Position numbers and translations under genes: made by a program
Assembly: GCF_000297495.1 (NCBI RefSeq)
Contig: NZ_ALWX01000003.1
Span: 1 to 64,000 of the forward strand
DNA length: 64,000 nucleotides
Direction: 5' to 3'
DNA from: Janibacter hoylei PVAS-1
Lineage (GTDB): Bacteria > Actinomycetota > Actinomycetes > Actinomycetales > Dermatophilaceae
In this document: one piece after another, positions 31,301-39,839 of the stretch
How the letters are laid out: every line of letters starts with the position of its first letter
How positions within the stretch are numbered: position 1 is the stretch's first letter
The notes under the pieces: generated by a model
Told to the model about the DNA's origin: nothing
Seen by the model: the letters and a program-made list of their open reading frames with translations, nothing else
The model's database searches: none

Positions 31301-31961
31301 CGACCTTGAACCACCGGATCTCGTCGACGGTGTCGCCGAAGAACTCGACGCGCACCGGGTGCTCCTCGGTGGGCGGGAAGACGTCGAGGATGCCGCCGCG
31401 CACCGCGAACTCCCCCCGTCGCTCGACGAGGTCGGTGCGCACGTAGGCCGCAGCCGCGAGCGCAGCGGTCACCTCGGCCAGAGCCCGCTCGTCGCCGACG
31501 CGCAGGCGCACCGGCTCGAGGTCGGCCAGCCCCCGGGCGATCGGCTGGAGCACGGCCCGCACGGAGGCGACGACGTAGCCGGGGCGGTCGTGCCCCTCCC
31601 CCGTCGGGTCGGGGTGGCGCAGCCGGCGCAGCACGGCCAGACGCCGGCCGACCGTGTCGCTGCGCGGGCTGAGCCGCTCGTGCGGCAGCGTCTCCCAGCT
31701 CGGGAAGGTGACGACGGCCTCCGGGCCGACGAGCTCCCCGAGCGCGGCCGCGACGTCGTCGGCTTCGCGAGCCGTCGAGGTGACGACGAGTCGCGGGGCG
31801 TCGTGCGCCGACTCGCCGCCGATGCAGGCGACGGTCGGCGCGCGCAGCCCGGTGGGCGCGACGACGTCGACCTGATCGCTCGCGGAGCGGTGTCGGGGGA
31901 TGTCCGCGAGGCCGGGAAGGGCGGCGATCGCGCTGAGGAGGGGGGCGAGGGAGGCACTCAT
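28323..31961 (-). CDS. mfd: Transcription-repair coupling factor
   Basis: Removes stalled RNA polymerase and recruits UvrA. 1212 residues without interruption. Order: UvrB-homology region (TFPSWETLPHERLSP; VRGGILDVFPPTEEHPVRVEFF in part), RNA polymerase-interacting CarD-like domain (RPGDHVVHEQHGVGSF), RecG-like helicase with Walker A CGDVGYGKTE, DEEQ box IIDEEQRFGV, MSATPIPRTL and QLRGRVGRG, and a C-terminal TRCF domain. The ATG at 31961 begins MSASLAPLLSAIAALPG. The frame stays open far upstream, but that is antisense to the TPM gene. Confidence 0.97.
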   Translation of the reverse strand: MSASLAPLLSAIAALPGLADIPRHRSASDQVDVVAPTGLRAPTVACIGGESAHDAPRLVVTSTAREADDVAAALGELVGPEAVVTFPSWETLPHERLSPRSDTVGRRLAVLRRLRHPDPTGEGHDRPGYVVASVRAVLQPIARGLADLEPVRLRVGDERALAEVTAALAAAAYVRTDLVERRGEFAVRGGILDVFPPTEEHPVRVEFFGDTVDEIRWFKVADQRSLETAEELWAPPCREILLTDDVRRRAASLAQELPGVADMLLKVAEGIAVEGMESLGPVLVDGMESILDVLPEGAGVVLLDPERVRARAHDLVSTSAEFLEASWANAAAGNAVPIDLEGVLGTASHWTLAQAREHALDLGLPWWTVTPFAVDDELDAIAADLDDRVDHDHVGLRVPAEEPPRFRGNTEQAVAQLAEWAGAGWRILVATDGAGLVTRVAQVLGEAGIATRTTAAGEPVELSDGVVTLVRASLGTGFVAPEQRLAVLTEADLLGSSGAGATTRDMRRMPSRRRKQVDPLQLRPGDHVVHEQHGVGSFVEMIQRTVQGATREYLVIEYAPSRRGHPGDRLFVPTDQLDQVTRYVGGEAPQLNKMGGSDWQKTKSRAKRHVKQIAGELIRLYSARMATPGHAFGPDTPWQRELEDAFAHIETPDQLSTIDEVKADMEKTVPMDRLICGDVGYGKTEIAVRAAFKAIQDGKQVAVLVPTTLLVQQHLNTFSERYAGFPVTVKALSRFQTDKQAKEVLEGMASGAVDLVIGTHRILGNEVKFKDLGLVIIDEEQRFGVEHKEQLKALRTNVDVLAMSATPIPRTLEMAVTGIREMSTLATPPEERHPVLTFVGGYEEKQVAAAIHRELMREGQVFYVHNNVGTIEKAAARIRELVPDARVETAHGKMGEHRLEQVVLDFWERRFDVLVCTTIVETGLDISNANTLILDRADRFGLSQLHQLRGRVGRGRERAYAYFLYPPDKPLTETAHDRLQTIASNTDLGAGMQVAMKDLEIRGAGNLLGGEQSGHIAGVGFDLYVRMVGEAVADFKGEGESAPAEVKIELPVDAHLPHEYVPGERLRLEAYKKLASADTEADLAEIVEELTDRYGEPPEPVRNLVEVARLRIVVRSAGLTDVVAVGNNVRFAPVQLRESQQLRLARLYPKSSYKEGTQTVLVPKPTTARIGGSPLRDTAVLSWATDLIRQVMLDDVIVDSGATAPRDTSRSR

Positions 31962-32057
31962 GCTGCTCAGGATTCTGCCGCACTCGTCTGCAATACTCAG
32001 CAGGCACCGACGCCGGTGGACCGACGGGCGTCTCGCACCAGGGGGTTTGGCCAGCGC

Positions 32058-34160
32058 ATGAGCGACCGCGGACGACGTCTCGGTGGTGCGGTGTGCGCCC
32101 TCGCCGGCACGACCATCCTCCTGCTCGGCAGCGCCCCCGCCGTCGCGGCGACGAGTCCGGCCACGGCGCCGGTGACCGTCTCCGCCGTGCCGGCGGACGC
32201 CCCCTTCGCCCTCCGGGACCGGATCACCGACCGGGCCGACGTCCTCGACGAGGCCGCCCTCCAGAGCGACCTGGAGACGCTCGAGGAGGAGCACGACATC
32301 CAGCTGTGGGTCGTCTTCGTCGACAGCTTCGACGGCCGCAGCGGTGACCAGTGGGTCCAGGACACCTACGAGGAGTCCGGCTTCGGCGGCAACGACGTGC
32401 TGCTCGCCGTCGCCGTCGAGGACCGCGCCTACGGCATGTGGGCCACCGAGGGCTACGGCGTCACCGAGTACGGCATCAGCCGCACCCAGTCCCGCTACGT
32501 CGAGCCCGAGCTCGGCGACGACGACTGGGACGGCGCCGTCACGGCCGCGGCCGAGGGGCTCGGCGAGATCGGCGACACCGAGGCGTACACCGGCGGGTCG
32601 AGCTCCGGCGGGTACGACAGCGGCGGCGGGATCTTCGGCGGCTTCAACCTCTTCAGCTGGTTTCCCATCCTCTTCGTCCTCATGGCCGTCGGCCCGGTCG
32701 CCATGCGGGTCGTCCGCAACCTCCGGGGCCTGAAGGACCGGCAGCAGCCGGCGCCCCCGCCGATCGACCAGCCGGCTGGTGTCATGTCCTCGGTGCCGAT
32801 CGACCAGCTCCGGCGCGACGTCGCGACCGCCCTCGTCGACCTCGACAACGCAATCCGCTCCTCCGGCGAGGAGCTCGCCTTCGCGCAGGCACAGTTCGGC
32901 GAGCAGGCCACGCAGCAGTTCACCTCCGCCCTCGAGTCCGCCCGCTCGCGCTCGGCCGAGGCCTTCCGCATCCAGCAGGAGCTCGACATCGCCCGCGGCG
33001 CCGGCCGCCTCGTCGAGGCCGAGGAGCGGGCCCGGCTCGCGCAGATCCTCGACCTGACCCGGGCCGCCGATGACGAGCTCGACGCCCAGGAGGCGGAGTT
33101 CACCCAGCTGCGCGACCTCGAGGCCTCCGTCCCGCAGTTCCTCGCCTCCCTGCGCACCCGCACCACCGAGGTCGAGCAGCGCCTGCCGGTCGCCCGCCAG
33201 GAGCTCGACGGGCTCGGCGCGACGCACGCGCGCAGCTCCCTGGCGACCTTGGCGGGCAACCTCGAGCAGGCCCCGCGCCTCGTCGAGGCGGCCCGCGGTT
33301 TCGTCACCTCCGGCGAGCAGCACCTGCAGGCCGACGACCGCCCCTCCGCAGTCGCCGCGGCCCGCGCCGCCGAGGACGCCCTCGGCCAGGCCGATGCCCT
33401 CGTCGACGCTGTGCTCTCGGCCCGCTCCGTCCTCGCCGACGCGACGAGCGCCCTCGACACGGCCCTCGCGTCGATCTCCTCGGACCTGCTCGACGTCAAG
33501 CGGCTGCAGGCCAACGACCAGATGACGATCTCCGCGGCCAGCGAGGCCCAGCGGGCTGTCGAGCTCGGCACCGCAGCCCGTGCCGGTGCCGGCGGTGACG
33601 TCATTGCCGCGCTCGGTGCCCTCGAGCGCGCCGAGCACTACCTCGACTCGGCGCTGGAGCGCTACCGCAAGGACGCCGACCGCACGGCAGCCCGCACCGA
33701 GAAGTTCAACCGGCGCTACGAGCACGTGCGCGCGCGGATCAACACCGTCCAGCGGCAGATCGACTCGATGCGCGGGATCCTCGACGCCCCGCCCCGCGCG
33801 CAGATCGCCGAGGCCTCGCGCCAGCTCGCCGCAGCGCACAGCGAGCGGGAGCGCAACCTCGACCTCGCCTCCGAGCACCTCACCGACGCCGAGGTCCTCG
33901 TCGAGCGCGTCGTCGCCACCCTGAGCAGCCGCTCCGACGACTACCAGGGCTTCGGGGGCGGCATCGCCGGCGGCATGTCGGGCACGAGCTCGGGCGACCT
34001 CGCCACGGCCATCCTCGGCGGCATCTTCGGCGGTGCCGTGAGCGGCCGCGGCGGTGGCTGGGGCGGCTCGTCCGGCGGCTTCGGCGGCAGCAGCCGCAGC
34101 CGCAGTCACAGCCGGCCCAGCGTCGGAGGCCGCGGCATCGGCGGAGGTGGTCGCTTCTGA
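32058..34160 (+). CDS. TPM-domain membrane protein with long coiled coil and Gly/Ser-rich tail
   Basis: 700 residues: signal peptide (1-30), TPM_phosphatase domain (~48-170; RADVLDEAALQSDLETLEEE and DRAYGMWATEGYG), a Gly/Ser patch, one membrane helix (~198-220, WFPILFVLMAVGPVAMRVV), a ~370-residue Ala/Glu/Arg-rich coiled coil, and a Gly-rich end [11 protein letters not shown]. The TPM fold suggests a protein-quality or membrane-repair role (as in Psb32 and the BA42 family). PspA follows after 85 bases, and pairing of a TPM protein with PspA suggests joint action at the membrane. The phosphatase activity implied by the domain name is doubtful. Confidence 0.88.
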   Translation: MSDRGRRLGGAVCALAGTTILLLGSAPAVAATSPATAPVTVSAVPADAPFALRDRITDRADVLDEAALQSDLETLEEEHDIQLWVVFVDSFDGRSGDQWVQDTYEESGFGGNDVLLAVAVEDRAYGMWATEGYGVTEYGISRTQSRYVEPELGDDDWDGAVTAAAEGLGEIGDTEAYTGGSSSGGYDSGGGIFGGFNLFSWFPILFVLMAVGPVAMRVVRNLRGLKDRQQPAPPPIDQPAGVMSSVPIDQLRRDVATALVDLDNAIRSSGEELAFAQAQFGEQATQQFTSALESARSRSAEAFRIQQELDIARGAGRLVEAEERARLAQILDLTRAADDELDAQEAEFTQLRDLEASVPQFLASLRTRTTEVEQRLPVARQELDGLGATHARSSLATLAGNLEQAPRLVEAARGFVTSGEQHLQADDRPSAVAAARAAEDALGQADALVDAVLSARSVLADATSALDTALASISSDLLDVKRLQANDQMTISAASEAQRAVELGTAARAGAGGDVIAALGALERAEHYLDSALERYRKDADRTAARTEKFNRRYEHVRARINTVQRQIDSMRGILDAPPRAQIAEASRQLAAAHSERERNLDLASEHLTDAEVLVERVVATLSSRSDDYQGFGGGIAGGMSGTSSGDLATAILGGIFGGAVSGRGGGWGGSSGGFGGSSRSRSHSRPSVGGRGIGGGGRF

Positions 34161-34245
34161 CCGGCCGGCCGCACCAGCTCGACCAGCACTCCCTTCGACC
34201 ACCACGCACCACGACCGGCGGTCCCACCGCCAGGAGGAACGCACG

Positions 34246-34962
34246 ATGACCCAGAAGCAGACCATCCTCGGCCGCGTCAGCCAGCTCGCCAAGGCCAACA
34301 TCAACGCCCTCCTCGACCGCGCCGAGGACCCCGAGAAGATGCTCGACCAACTCGTCCGGGACTACACCAACTCCATCGCCGAGGCGGAGGAGGCCGTTGC
34401 GCAGACGATCGCCCACGTGCGCATGGCCGAGGGCGACCTCAAGGCCGACCAGGAGGCCGCGACCGAGTGGGGCAACAAGGCGGCCGCCGCGGCCAAGAAG
34501 GCCGATGAGCTGACCGCCGCCGGCGACACCGCGGGCGCCGACAAGTTCACCAACCTCGCCCGCGTGGCGCTCCAGCGCCAGATCCAGCACGAGGGCGAGG
34601 CCAAGGAGGCCGAGCCGACGATCGCCGCGCAGAACGCGCAGGTCGAGCAGCTCAAGTCCGGGCTCGTGACGATGAAGACCAAGCTCGAGGACCTCAAGGC
34701 GCGCCGCTCGGCCCTCGTCGCCCGCGCGCGCTCCGCGGAGGCGCAGTCGCGCGTCCAGGAGGCCATCGGGTCGATGGACGTCATGGACCCGACGAGCGAG
34801 CTGGGCCGCTTCGAGGAGCGGATCCGTCAGCAGGAGGCCCTCGTCACGGGCCGCGCCGAGGCTCAGGCGGCGACGCTCGAGGACCAGTTCGCCGAGCTCG
34901 AGGACCACAGCCAGGACGCGGAGATCGAGGCGCGCCTGGCCGCGCTGCGGCAGCAGGGCTGA
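34246..34962 (+). CDS. pspA: PspA/IM30 family protein
   Basis: An ESCRT-III-like membrane-remodelling protein of 238 residues, almost wholly alpha-helical coiled coil. The N-terminal amphipathic helix and KANINALLDRAEDPEKMLDQ are the PspA/Vipp1 signature, and RRSALVARARSAEAQSRVQE forms the hairpin region. Strong Shine-Dalgarno (AGGAGG) eight bases before the ATG. Likely cotranscribed with the TPM gene and part of a cell-envelope stress response; no PspB/C or ClgR is nearby. A hairpin terminator follows. Confidence 0.95.
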   Translation: MTQKQTILGRVSQLAKANINALLDRAEDPEKMLDQLVRDYTNSIAEAEEAVAQTIAHVRMAEGDLKADQEAATEWGNKAAAAAKKADELTAAGDTAGADKFTNLARVALQRQIQHEGEAKEAEPTIAAQNAQVEQLKSGLVTMKTKLEDLKARRSALVARARSAEAQSRVQEAIGSMDVMDPTSELGRFEERIRQQEALVTGRAEAQAATLEDQFAELEDHSQDAEIEARLAALRQQG

Positions 34963-34971
34963 CCACGTGAA

Positions 34972-35015
34972 GATCCCCGCTGCGCAGCGAGTCACGCTCG
35001 CGCGCGGCGGGGATC
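34972..35015. terminator. Hairpin between pspA and pth (convergent)
   Basis: Inverted repeat with outer arms GATCCCCGC and GCGGGGATC and additional pairing inside, 10 bases after the pspA stop and 31 bases from the pth stop. Confidence 0.7.
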
Positions 35016-35045
35016 CGCCGACCGGCTCCGGTCAGGTGGGCCGGC

Positions 35046-35627
35046 TCACGGACGCGGCGCGTGGACGACCTGCTGGGCGTCGGTCAGGCCCTTGTCGATG
35101 AGCAGCTCGACCGCGTCCGCGGCGTCGTCGACGAGGAAGGGCAGCTCCTTGCGCTCCGTCGCCGAGAAGTCCTTGAGCACGTAGGCAGCGGCGTCCATCC
35201 GCCCCGGCGGGCGACCGATGCCCACGCGCACGCGCAGGTAGTCCTTCGTCCCGAAGGAGCTGGTGATCGAGCGCAGGCCGTTGTGCCCCCCTTCGCCACC
35301 GCCGAGCTTGAGCCGCACCTCGCCGAAGGGGATGTCGAGCTCGTCGTGCACGACGATCGTGCGCTCCGGGGGGACGGAGAAGAAGCTCGCCAGGCCCTTG
35401 GTCGGGCCACCGGAGAGGTTCATGTACGAGCTCGGGATGCCGATGATCGCCCGGGTCGAGCCCAGCCGCACCGACTCGGCCGCCGCGCCCGCCTTGTGCG
35501 TGCGCAGACGGGCCCCGGCCCGCTCTGCGAGGTGGTCGATGACCATCGCGCCGACGTTGTGCCGGTTGCCGGCGTACTGGGGTCCGGGGTTGCCGAGACC
35601 GACGACGAGCCAGGTGTCATCACTCAC
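35046..35627 (-). CDS. pth: Peptidyl-tRNA hydrolase
   Basis: Recycles tRNA from dropped-off peptidyl-tRNA. Signature blocks: [19 protein letters not shown] (catalytic His and Asn), [27 protein letters not shown] and [13 protein letters not shown]. 193 residues from the GTG at 35627. There is no clear ribosome site; TAGGGT lies about 8 bases upstream, so the mRNA may be leaderless. rplY is about 670 bases downstream on the same strand, separated from pth by an opposite-strand gene, instead of adjacent as in many actinobacteria. Confidence 0.96.
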   Translation of the reverse strand: MSDDTWLVVGLGNPGPQYAGNRHNVGAMVIDHLAERAGARLRTHKAGAAAESVRLGSTRAIIGIPSSYMNLSGGPTKGLASFFSVPPERTIVVHDELDIPFGEVRLKLGGGEGGHNGLRSITSSFGTKDYLRVRVGIGRPPGRMDAAAYVLKDFSATERKELPFLVDDAADAVELLIDKGLTDAQQVVHAPRP

Positions 35628-35731
35628 GAGGCCACACCCTATGCAATGACCAAGGGGCCCCGTCGCCTCGTCGTCCACAGACAGCCACCGCCCGTCCTGC
35701 GAGATCCCGGCTCCCCCACCATGATCGGACC

Positions 35732-36214
35732 ATGGCTCCCGACATGCAGCACGCCACCGACCCGCTGACCCCGGACGAGATCGACGGTGAGACCCGGCGC
35801 CTCCGCCTGCGTCTGGCCACTGCCCGCCGGCGCGTCGAGCACACCGCCCCGGCCGACGACGCAGAGACCGAGCACATCGCCCGGTGCGCGAGCGACCTCG
35901 ACCACGCGGACTCCCAGCTCGACCTCGTCGAGGCCACCGTGGCGACCGACCCGTCAGCGGCGACCGGGGCACTGCTGTCCGCGATGGGGACGATCGACCG
36001 CGTCATCGAGCACCTGCCGACATCGCCCACGGACCACCAGCTGCTCGCGCAGCGCCAACCGCACTCGCCCGAGATCCGCCTCGGGGCGCTGGTCACCGAG
36101 AGCCGGCCGGGCGAGAGCCGCGCGGAGGCGGTGCTCTACGCGCTCTTCCGCGGGGTCGGGTGGGTGCTCGGCGGCGTCCTGTCACGCGGCATCGGTGGCG
36201 GCGGACGCTACTAG
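35732..36214 (+). CDS. Hypothetical helical protein with GIGGGGRY C-terminal tail
   Basis: 160 residues, no recognised domain. Helical and charged N-terminal two thirds ([36 protein letters not shown]), then [20 protein letters not shown] and a short hydrophobic segment ([14 protein letters not shown]) ending [10 protein letters not shown]. The last residues echo the [10 protein letters not shown] end of the TPM protein 2 kb upstream, which hints at membership of the same envelope-associated set. Inserted between pth and rplY on the opposite strand. Confidence 0.7.
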   Translation: MAPDMQHATDPLTPDEIDGETRRLRLRLATARRRVEHTAPADDAETEHIARCASDLDHADSQLDLVEATVATDPSAATGALLSAMGTIDRVIEHLPTSPTDHQLLAQRQPHSPEIRLGALVTESRPGESRAEAVLYALFRGVGWVLGGVLSRGIGGGGRY

Positions 36215-36231
36215 CCGCAGGACCCCAGCAC

Positions 36232-36273
36232 GCCGAAGGGCGGTGCCCCCGTGGGGAGGCACCGCCCTTCGGC
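36232..36273. terminator. Bidirectional terminator with CGAAGGG/CCCTTCG in the stem
   Basis: 16-bp perfect stem (36232-36247, 36258-36273) and 10-base loop between the convergent hypothetical gene and rplY. The stem holds the over-represented heptamer on both arms. Confidence 0.85.
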
Positions 36274-36300
36274 AGTGGTTGCGCGAGGTCGCGCGGTGGG

Positions 36301-36981
36301 TCACTCCTGCTCGGAGGACTCCTCGCCACCCTCGGCGGCCTCGGACTCGCCCTCGGCGGCCTCGTCCTCGGGGGCGTCGTGCTCGATGCCGGCCTCGGCC
36401 TCGGCCTCGGCGAGCTCGGCCTCGAGCTCCTCGGCGGAGATCTGCTGGGTGATGTTGACGACGAGCAGCTCGGCGTCGGATGCGAGCGTCGAACCGGCCG
36501 GCATCTCGACCTGGCCGGCGAGGATCTGGGTGCCGACCTCGAGGCCCTCGACGGAGACGACGAGCGCCTCGGGCAGGTTGGTGACGTCGGCCTCGATCTC
36601 GAGGGTCGCGTTGTCGACCGTGACGACGGTCTCCGGGGCGGCGTCGCCCTCGACGTGGACGGGGACCTCGACGGTGACCTTCTCGCCGCGCTTGACGATG
36701 ACGAGGTCGACGTGCTCGATGATCGGCTTGATCGGGTCGCGCTGGACGTCCTTGGCCAGGGCCAGCTGGTCCGACTCGCCCTCGACGGCGATGGTGAGCA
36801 GAGCGTTGGGGTTCTTCAGCGCCTGGAAGGTGTCGTGGAAGGGCAGCGCGAGGTGGATCGGGGCCTCGCCGTGGCCGTAGAGGACCGCGGGGACCTTGTC
36901 GGCGCGGCGCAGCTTGCGGGCCGCACCCTTGCCGAACTCGGTGCGCTTGTCGGACACCAGGCGGATCTCGTCGCTGGACAT
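36301..36981 (-). CDS. rplY: 50S ribosomal protein L25/general stress protein Ctc
   Basis: Binds 5S rRNA. The N-terminal L25 domain (RTEFGKGAARKLRRADKVPAV, YGHGEAPIHLAL) is followed by the TL5/Ctc beta domain (VTVEVPVHVEGDAAPETVV) and an acidic tail of ~40 residues rich in Glu and Ala. 226 residues, the long Ctc form. ATG with AAGGAG six bases upstream. A 186-base leader separates it from EamA; TAGTAT overlapping the EamA stop could be its -10. The leader is GC-rich with possible hairpins, allowing autogenous control. Confidence 0.95.
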   Translation of the reverse strand: MSSDEIRLVSDKRTEFGKGAARKLRRADKVPAVLYGHGEAPIHLALPFHDTFQALKNPNALLTIAVEGESDQLALAKDVQRDPIKPIIEHVDLVIVKRGEKVTVEVPVHVEGDAAPETVVTVDNATLEIEADVTNLPEALVVSVEGLEVGTQILAGQVEMPAGSTLASDAELLVVNITQQISAEELEAELAEAEAEAGIEHDAPEDEAAEGESEAAEGGEESSEQE

Positions 36982-37167
36982 GTGTTGCTCCTTGCTCGTG
37001 GGGGGGGTGCCCGCGCGGGGAGCGGGCGAGTCTGACGGCGGTGGCCTCGACGTGGGACGCGGCGCGGACGGATGTCGACGCGCAGGCACAGGACCCACGG
37101 ACGGCACCGCGTCGATCACGGATCGCTGCGACCGTGCAGCGTCCCTCGCCGAGGCAACCCGTGGATA

Positions 37168-38205
37168 CTAGTGGACCCGCGCGGGCTGGGCCAAGTCGGT
37201 CTCCTCGTCGCGGCCGAGGAGCGCGGTGTCGACGTCGTCGGTCGGCAGCGGCCCGCCGGCGACCTCCCTTTCGCCGAGCTTGACCGCGATGACGCCGGCG
37301 AGGACCGCGAGGCCACCGGCCGCCTGCACCGGCGACATCGCCTCGCCGACGACCAGCCAGGCGAAGACGATCGCGAAGAGGACCTCGCTCAGCCCGACGA
37401 AGGATGCCACGGTCCCGCCGAGCAGACGTGCAGCGGCGATGCCACTGGCGTACGCGAGTGCTCCGGCGACGACGGCGAGCTCGACGATCGCCACCCACCA
37501 AGGGGCGGACCAGCCGGCGAGGTCGACGCTCGAGGTGGTGGCCTCCATGGGCAGGACGCCGAGGGCGGCGACGACGAGCAGCCCCACGGCGCCGACCGCC
37601 AGCCCTCCCCCGGCGAAGCTGATGGGGGGCAGTGACTCTTCCTCGTCGGCTGCGACGAGGAAGAAGACGACCAGGCCGATGGCTGCGAGCAGGCCCCATG
37701 CGACCCCGACGACGTCGAGGCGGGCGCCCGAGGTCACGTCGAGCACGAGGACGAGACCGATGATCGCGGCGCCCACGCCGGCGGTCGTCAGCCGCGACGG
37801 CCGGCGGCCGTGCCGGGCCCATACCCACCCGACGATGAGCACGGGGGCCAGGTACTCGAGGAGCAGCGCGACGCCGACGGACAGCCGGTCGACGGCCATG
37901 AAGTAGGCGAACTGGCAGCCGGCCACCGCGAAGATCCCGTAGGCGATGATCCGACCGATGTTGCGCCGTAGCAGGTGCCAGTGGCCGTGCATGGCCAGAG
38001 CGGCCGGGACGAGCATGACGAGGGCGGCGCCGGTGATGCGCGCCGTGACGATCGCGCCGGGGCTCCAGCCGCTGGCGAGCAGCGCCTGGCCGAAGGTCCC
38101 CGACGAGCCGAAGGTCGCCGCGGACGCGAGCGCCACGAGCAACCCGACGAAGGGGGTGCGCTGCGGGGTGAGGTCGGCGGCCGCCACGGCTGCTCCTGAC
38201 GTCAT
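37168..38205 (-). CDS. EamA/DMT-family transporter (RhaT-like)
   Basis: 345 residues with ten hydrophobic helices in two EamA repeats (first begins GLLVALASAATFGSSGTFGQ, second about residue 170). Drug/metabolite transporters of this type export amino acids or other small molecules; the substrate cannot be told. The N-terminal repeat has VSWGLLLEYLAPV-like sequence (SVGVALLLEYLAPVLIVGWV). Divergent from a CGNR-family regulator with 55 bases between starts, so regulation by that protein is likely. Confidence 0.9.
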   Translation of the reverse strand: MTSGAAVAAADLTPQRTPFVGLLVALASAATFGSSGTFGQALLASGWSPGAIVTARITGAALVMLVPAALAMHGHWHLLRRNIGRIIAYGIFAVAGCQFAYFMAVDRLSVGVALLLEYLAPVLIVGWVWARHGRRPSRLTTAGVGAAIIGLVLVLDVTSGARLDVVGVAWGLLAAIGLVVFFLVAADEEESLPPISFAGGGLAVGAVGLLVVAALGVLPMEATTSSVDLAGWSAPWWVAIVELAVVAGALAYASGIAAARLLGGTVASFVGLSEVLFAIVFAWLVVGEAMSPVQAAGGLAVLAGVIAVKLGEREVAGGPLPTDDVDTALLGRDEETDLAQPARVH

Positions 38206-38260
38206 GGGTGAAGTAGCCTGATGCCGATGACGCTAGACCCGATCGACGTCAGGAGTCAAT

Positions 38261-38815
38261 GTGGTCTTTGCCCATGACACGGATGTGGCGCTGCAGACCG
38301 CCGCCGCACTGGTCAACACCGCGGACGGGGCCTTCCCCGACGACGAGGGCGACACTCTGGAGACGACCGACCAACTGCGCGACTTCTACGTCGAGTGGGC
38401 GTGGACGGGGCGCTTCGACGGCGACTCCGCCGAGCTCGAGCAGGTGCGGGCCCTGCGCCCCCGGCTGCGCGCGGTGTGGGCGGCGGCGGACGACGCCGAG
38501 GCCACGGTGGCGCTCGTCAACGACCTGCTGCGCACCGGCGAGGCACTCCCCCAGCTCGTCGACCACGACGACTACGGCTGGCACATCCACGCGACCGGCG
38601 CCGACGCGCCCTTCGCCGACCGGATGCAGGTCGAGGCGGCGATGGCCCTCGTCGACGTCATCCGCGCCGGCGAGCTCTCCCGACTGCGGGTCTGCGCCGC
38701 CGACGACTGCGACGACGTGCTCGTCGACCTCTCGCGCAACCGGTCCAGGCGCTACTGCGACGGCGGCTGCGGCAACCGCTTGGCGGCCGCCGCCTACCGC
38801 TCGCGGCGCTCCTGA
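38261..38815 (+). CDS. CGNR zinc-finger / ABATE-domain putative transcriptional regulator
   Basis: 184 residues. The N-terminal ABATE (ATP-binding/stress-related) domain contains DTDVALQTAAALVNTA; the C-terminal CGNR finger has CAADDCDDVLVDLSRNRSRRYC followed by GGCGNRLAAAAYR (cysteines at both ends and the CGNR signature). Such proteins are thought to be DNA-binding regulators. GTG start with AGGAG five bases upstream. Divergent from the EamA transporter, which it may control. Confidence 0.92.
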   Translation: MVFAHDTDVALQTAAALVNTADGAFPDDEGDTLETTDQLRDFYVEWAWTGRFDGDSAELEQVRALRPRLRAVWAAADDAEATVALVNDLLRTGEALPQLVDHDDYGWHIHATGADAPFADRMQVEAAMALVDVIRAGELSRLRVCAADDCDDVLVDLSRNRSRRYCDGGCGNRLAAAAYRSRRS

Positions 38816-38818
38816 CGA

Positions 38819-38860
38819 CGAGAGCGGCCGGCGCAAGGAGTCTGCGCCGGGCCGCTCTCG
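38819..38860. terminator. Hairpin terminator between the CGNR gene and prs
   Basis: 17/18-base arms (38819-38835, 38843-38860) with one bulge and a 7-base loop between two convergent stops. Confidence 0.8.
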
Positions 38861-38867
38861 TGGTGGG

Positions 38868-39839
38868 TCAGTTGAAGAGGCTGGTGACCGACCCGTCCTC
38901 GAAGACCTCGCGGATGGCGCGGGAGACGAGCGGCGCGATCGACAGGACCGTCAGGTCGTCGAACTTCTGCTCCTCCGTGAGGGGCAGCGTGTCGGTGACG
39001 ATGACCTCCTCGGCGGCACAGGCCTGCATCCGCTCGACCGCCGGCCCGGAGAAGATGGCGTGCGTCGCGGCGATGATGACACCGGCGGCCCCGTCCTCCA
39101 TGAGCGCGTCGGCGGCCTTGGTGATCGTGCCCGCGGTGTCGATCATGTCGTCGACGAGCACGCACCAGCGGCCCTCGACCTCACCGACGACGCGGTTGGC
39201 GACCGACTCGTTGGGCCGGTCGATGTTGCGCGTCTTGTGGATGAAGGCCAGCGGCACGCCGCCGAGCTGGCGGGACCACTGCTCGGCGACCTTGATCCGG
39301 CCGGCGTCCGGGGAGACGACGGCGAGCTTGCGGTCGCCGTACTTCTCCTTGACGTACTCGGCGAGGATCGGTCGGGCCATGAGGTGGTCGACGGGGCCGT
39401 CGAAGAAGCCCTGGATCTGGTCGGTGTGCAGGTCGACCGCGATGAGCCGGTCGGCACCGGCCGTCTTGAAGAGGTCGGCCATGAGGCGGGCCGAGATCGG
39501 CTCGCGCCCGCGGTGCTTCTTGTCCTGGCGGGCGTAGCCGTAGAAGGGCTGCACGACGGTGATCCGCTTGGCGCTGGCGCGCTTGAGCGCGTCGACCATG
39601 AGCAGCTGCTCCATGATCGCTTCGTTGATCGGAGTGCTGTGGCTCTGCAGGACGAAGGCGTCGCACCCACGCACCGACTCCTCGTAGCGCACGTAGATCT
39701 CGCCGTTGGCGAACTCGTAGGCGCTCGACGGCACGAGGTCGGTGCCGAGCTCGCGGGCGACCGCGTCGGCCAGCTCGGGGTGCGTGCGCCCCGTGAAGAC
39801 CATGAGGTTCTTCTCGGTCGTCTTGTTGATGCCGGTCAC
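38868..39839 (-). CDS. prs: Ribose-phosphate pyrophosphokinase
   Basis: Makes PRPP from ribose-5-phosphate and ATP for nucleotide, His, Trp and NAD synthesis. Class I features: FANGEIYVRYEESVRG, QPFYGYARQDKKHRGREP (ATP site), VVSPDAGRIKVAEQW and the PRPP loop VLVDDMIDTAGTITKAADAL. 323 residues. The ATG overlaps the glmU stop by 4 bases, so it is translated as a coupled glmU-prs pair, a widespread bacterial arrangement. Confidence 0.97.
   Translation of the reverse strand: MTGINKTTEKNLMVFTGRTHPELADAVARELGTDLVPSSAYEFANGEIYVRYEESVRGCDAFVLQSHSTPINEAIMEQLLMVDALKRASAKRITVVQPFYGYARQDKKHRGREPISARLMADLFKTAGADRLIAVDLHTDQIQGFFDGPVDHLMARPILAEYVKEKYGDRKLAVVSPDAGRIKVAEQWSRQLGGVPLAFIHKTRNIDRPNESVANRVVGEVEGRWCVLVDDMIDTAGTITKAADALMEDGAAGVIIAATHAIFSGPAVERMQACAAEEVIVTDTLPLTEEQKFDDLTVLSIAPLVSRAIREVFEDGSVTSLFN

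Noticed and set aside
28323-34304. A single open minus-strand frame of about 1990 codons covering mfd and the region antisense to the TPM gene, and a plus-strand frame of similar length antisense to mfd
   Set aside because: Only the mfd part and the TPM part have recognisable domains. The rest is low-complexity translation of the opposite strand, expected in a genome where third positions are almost always G or C.
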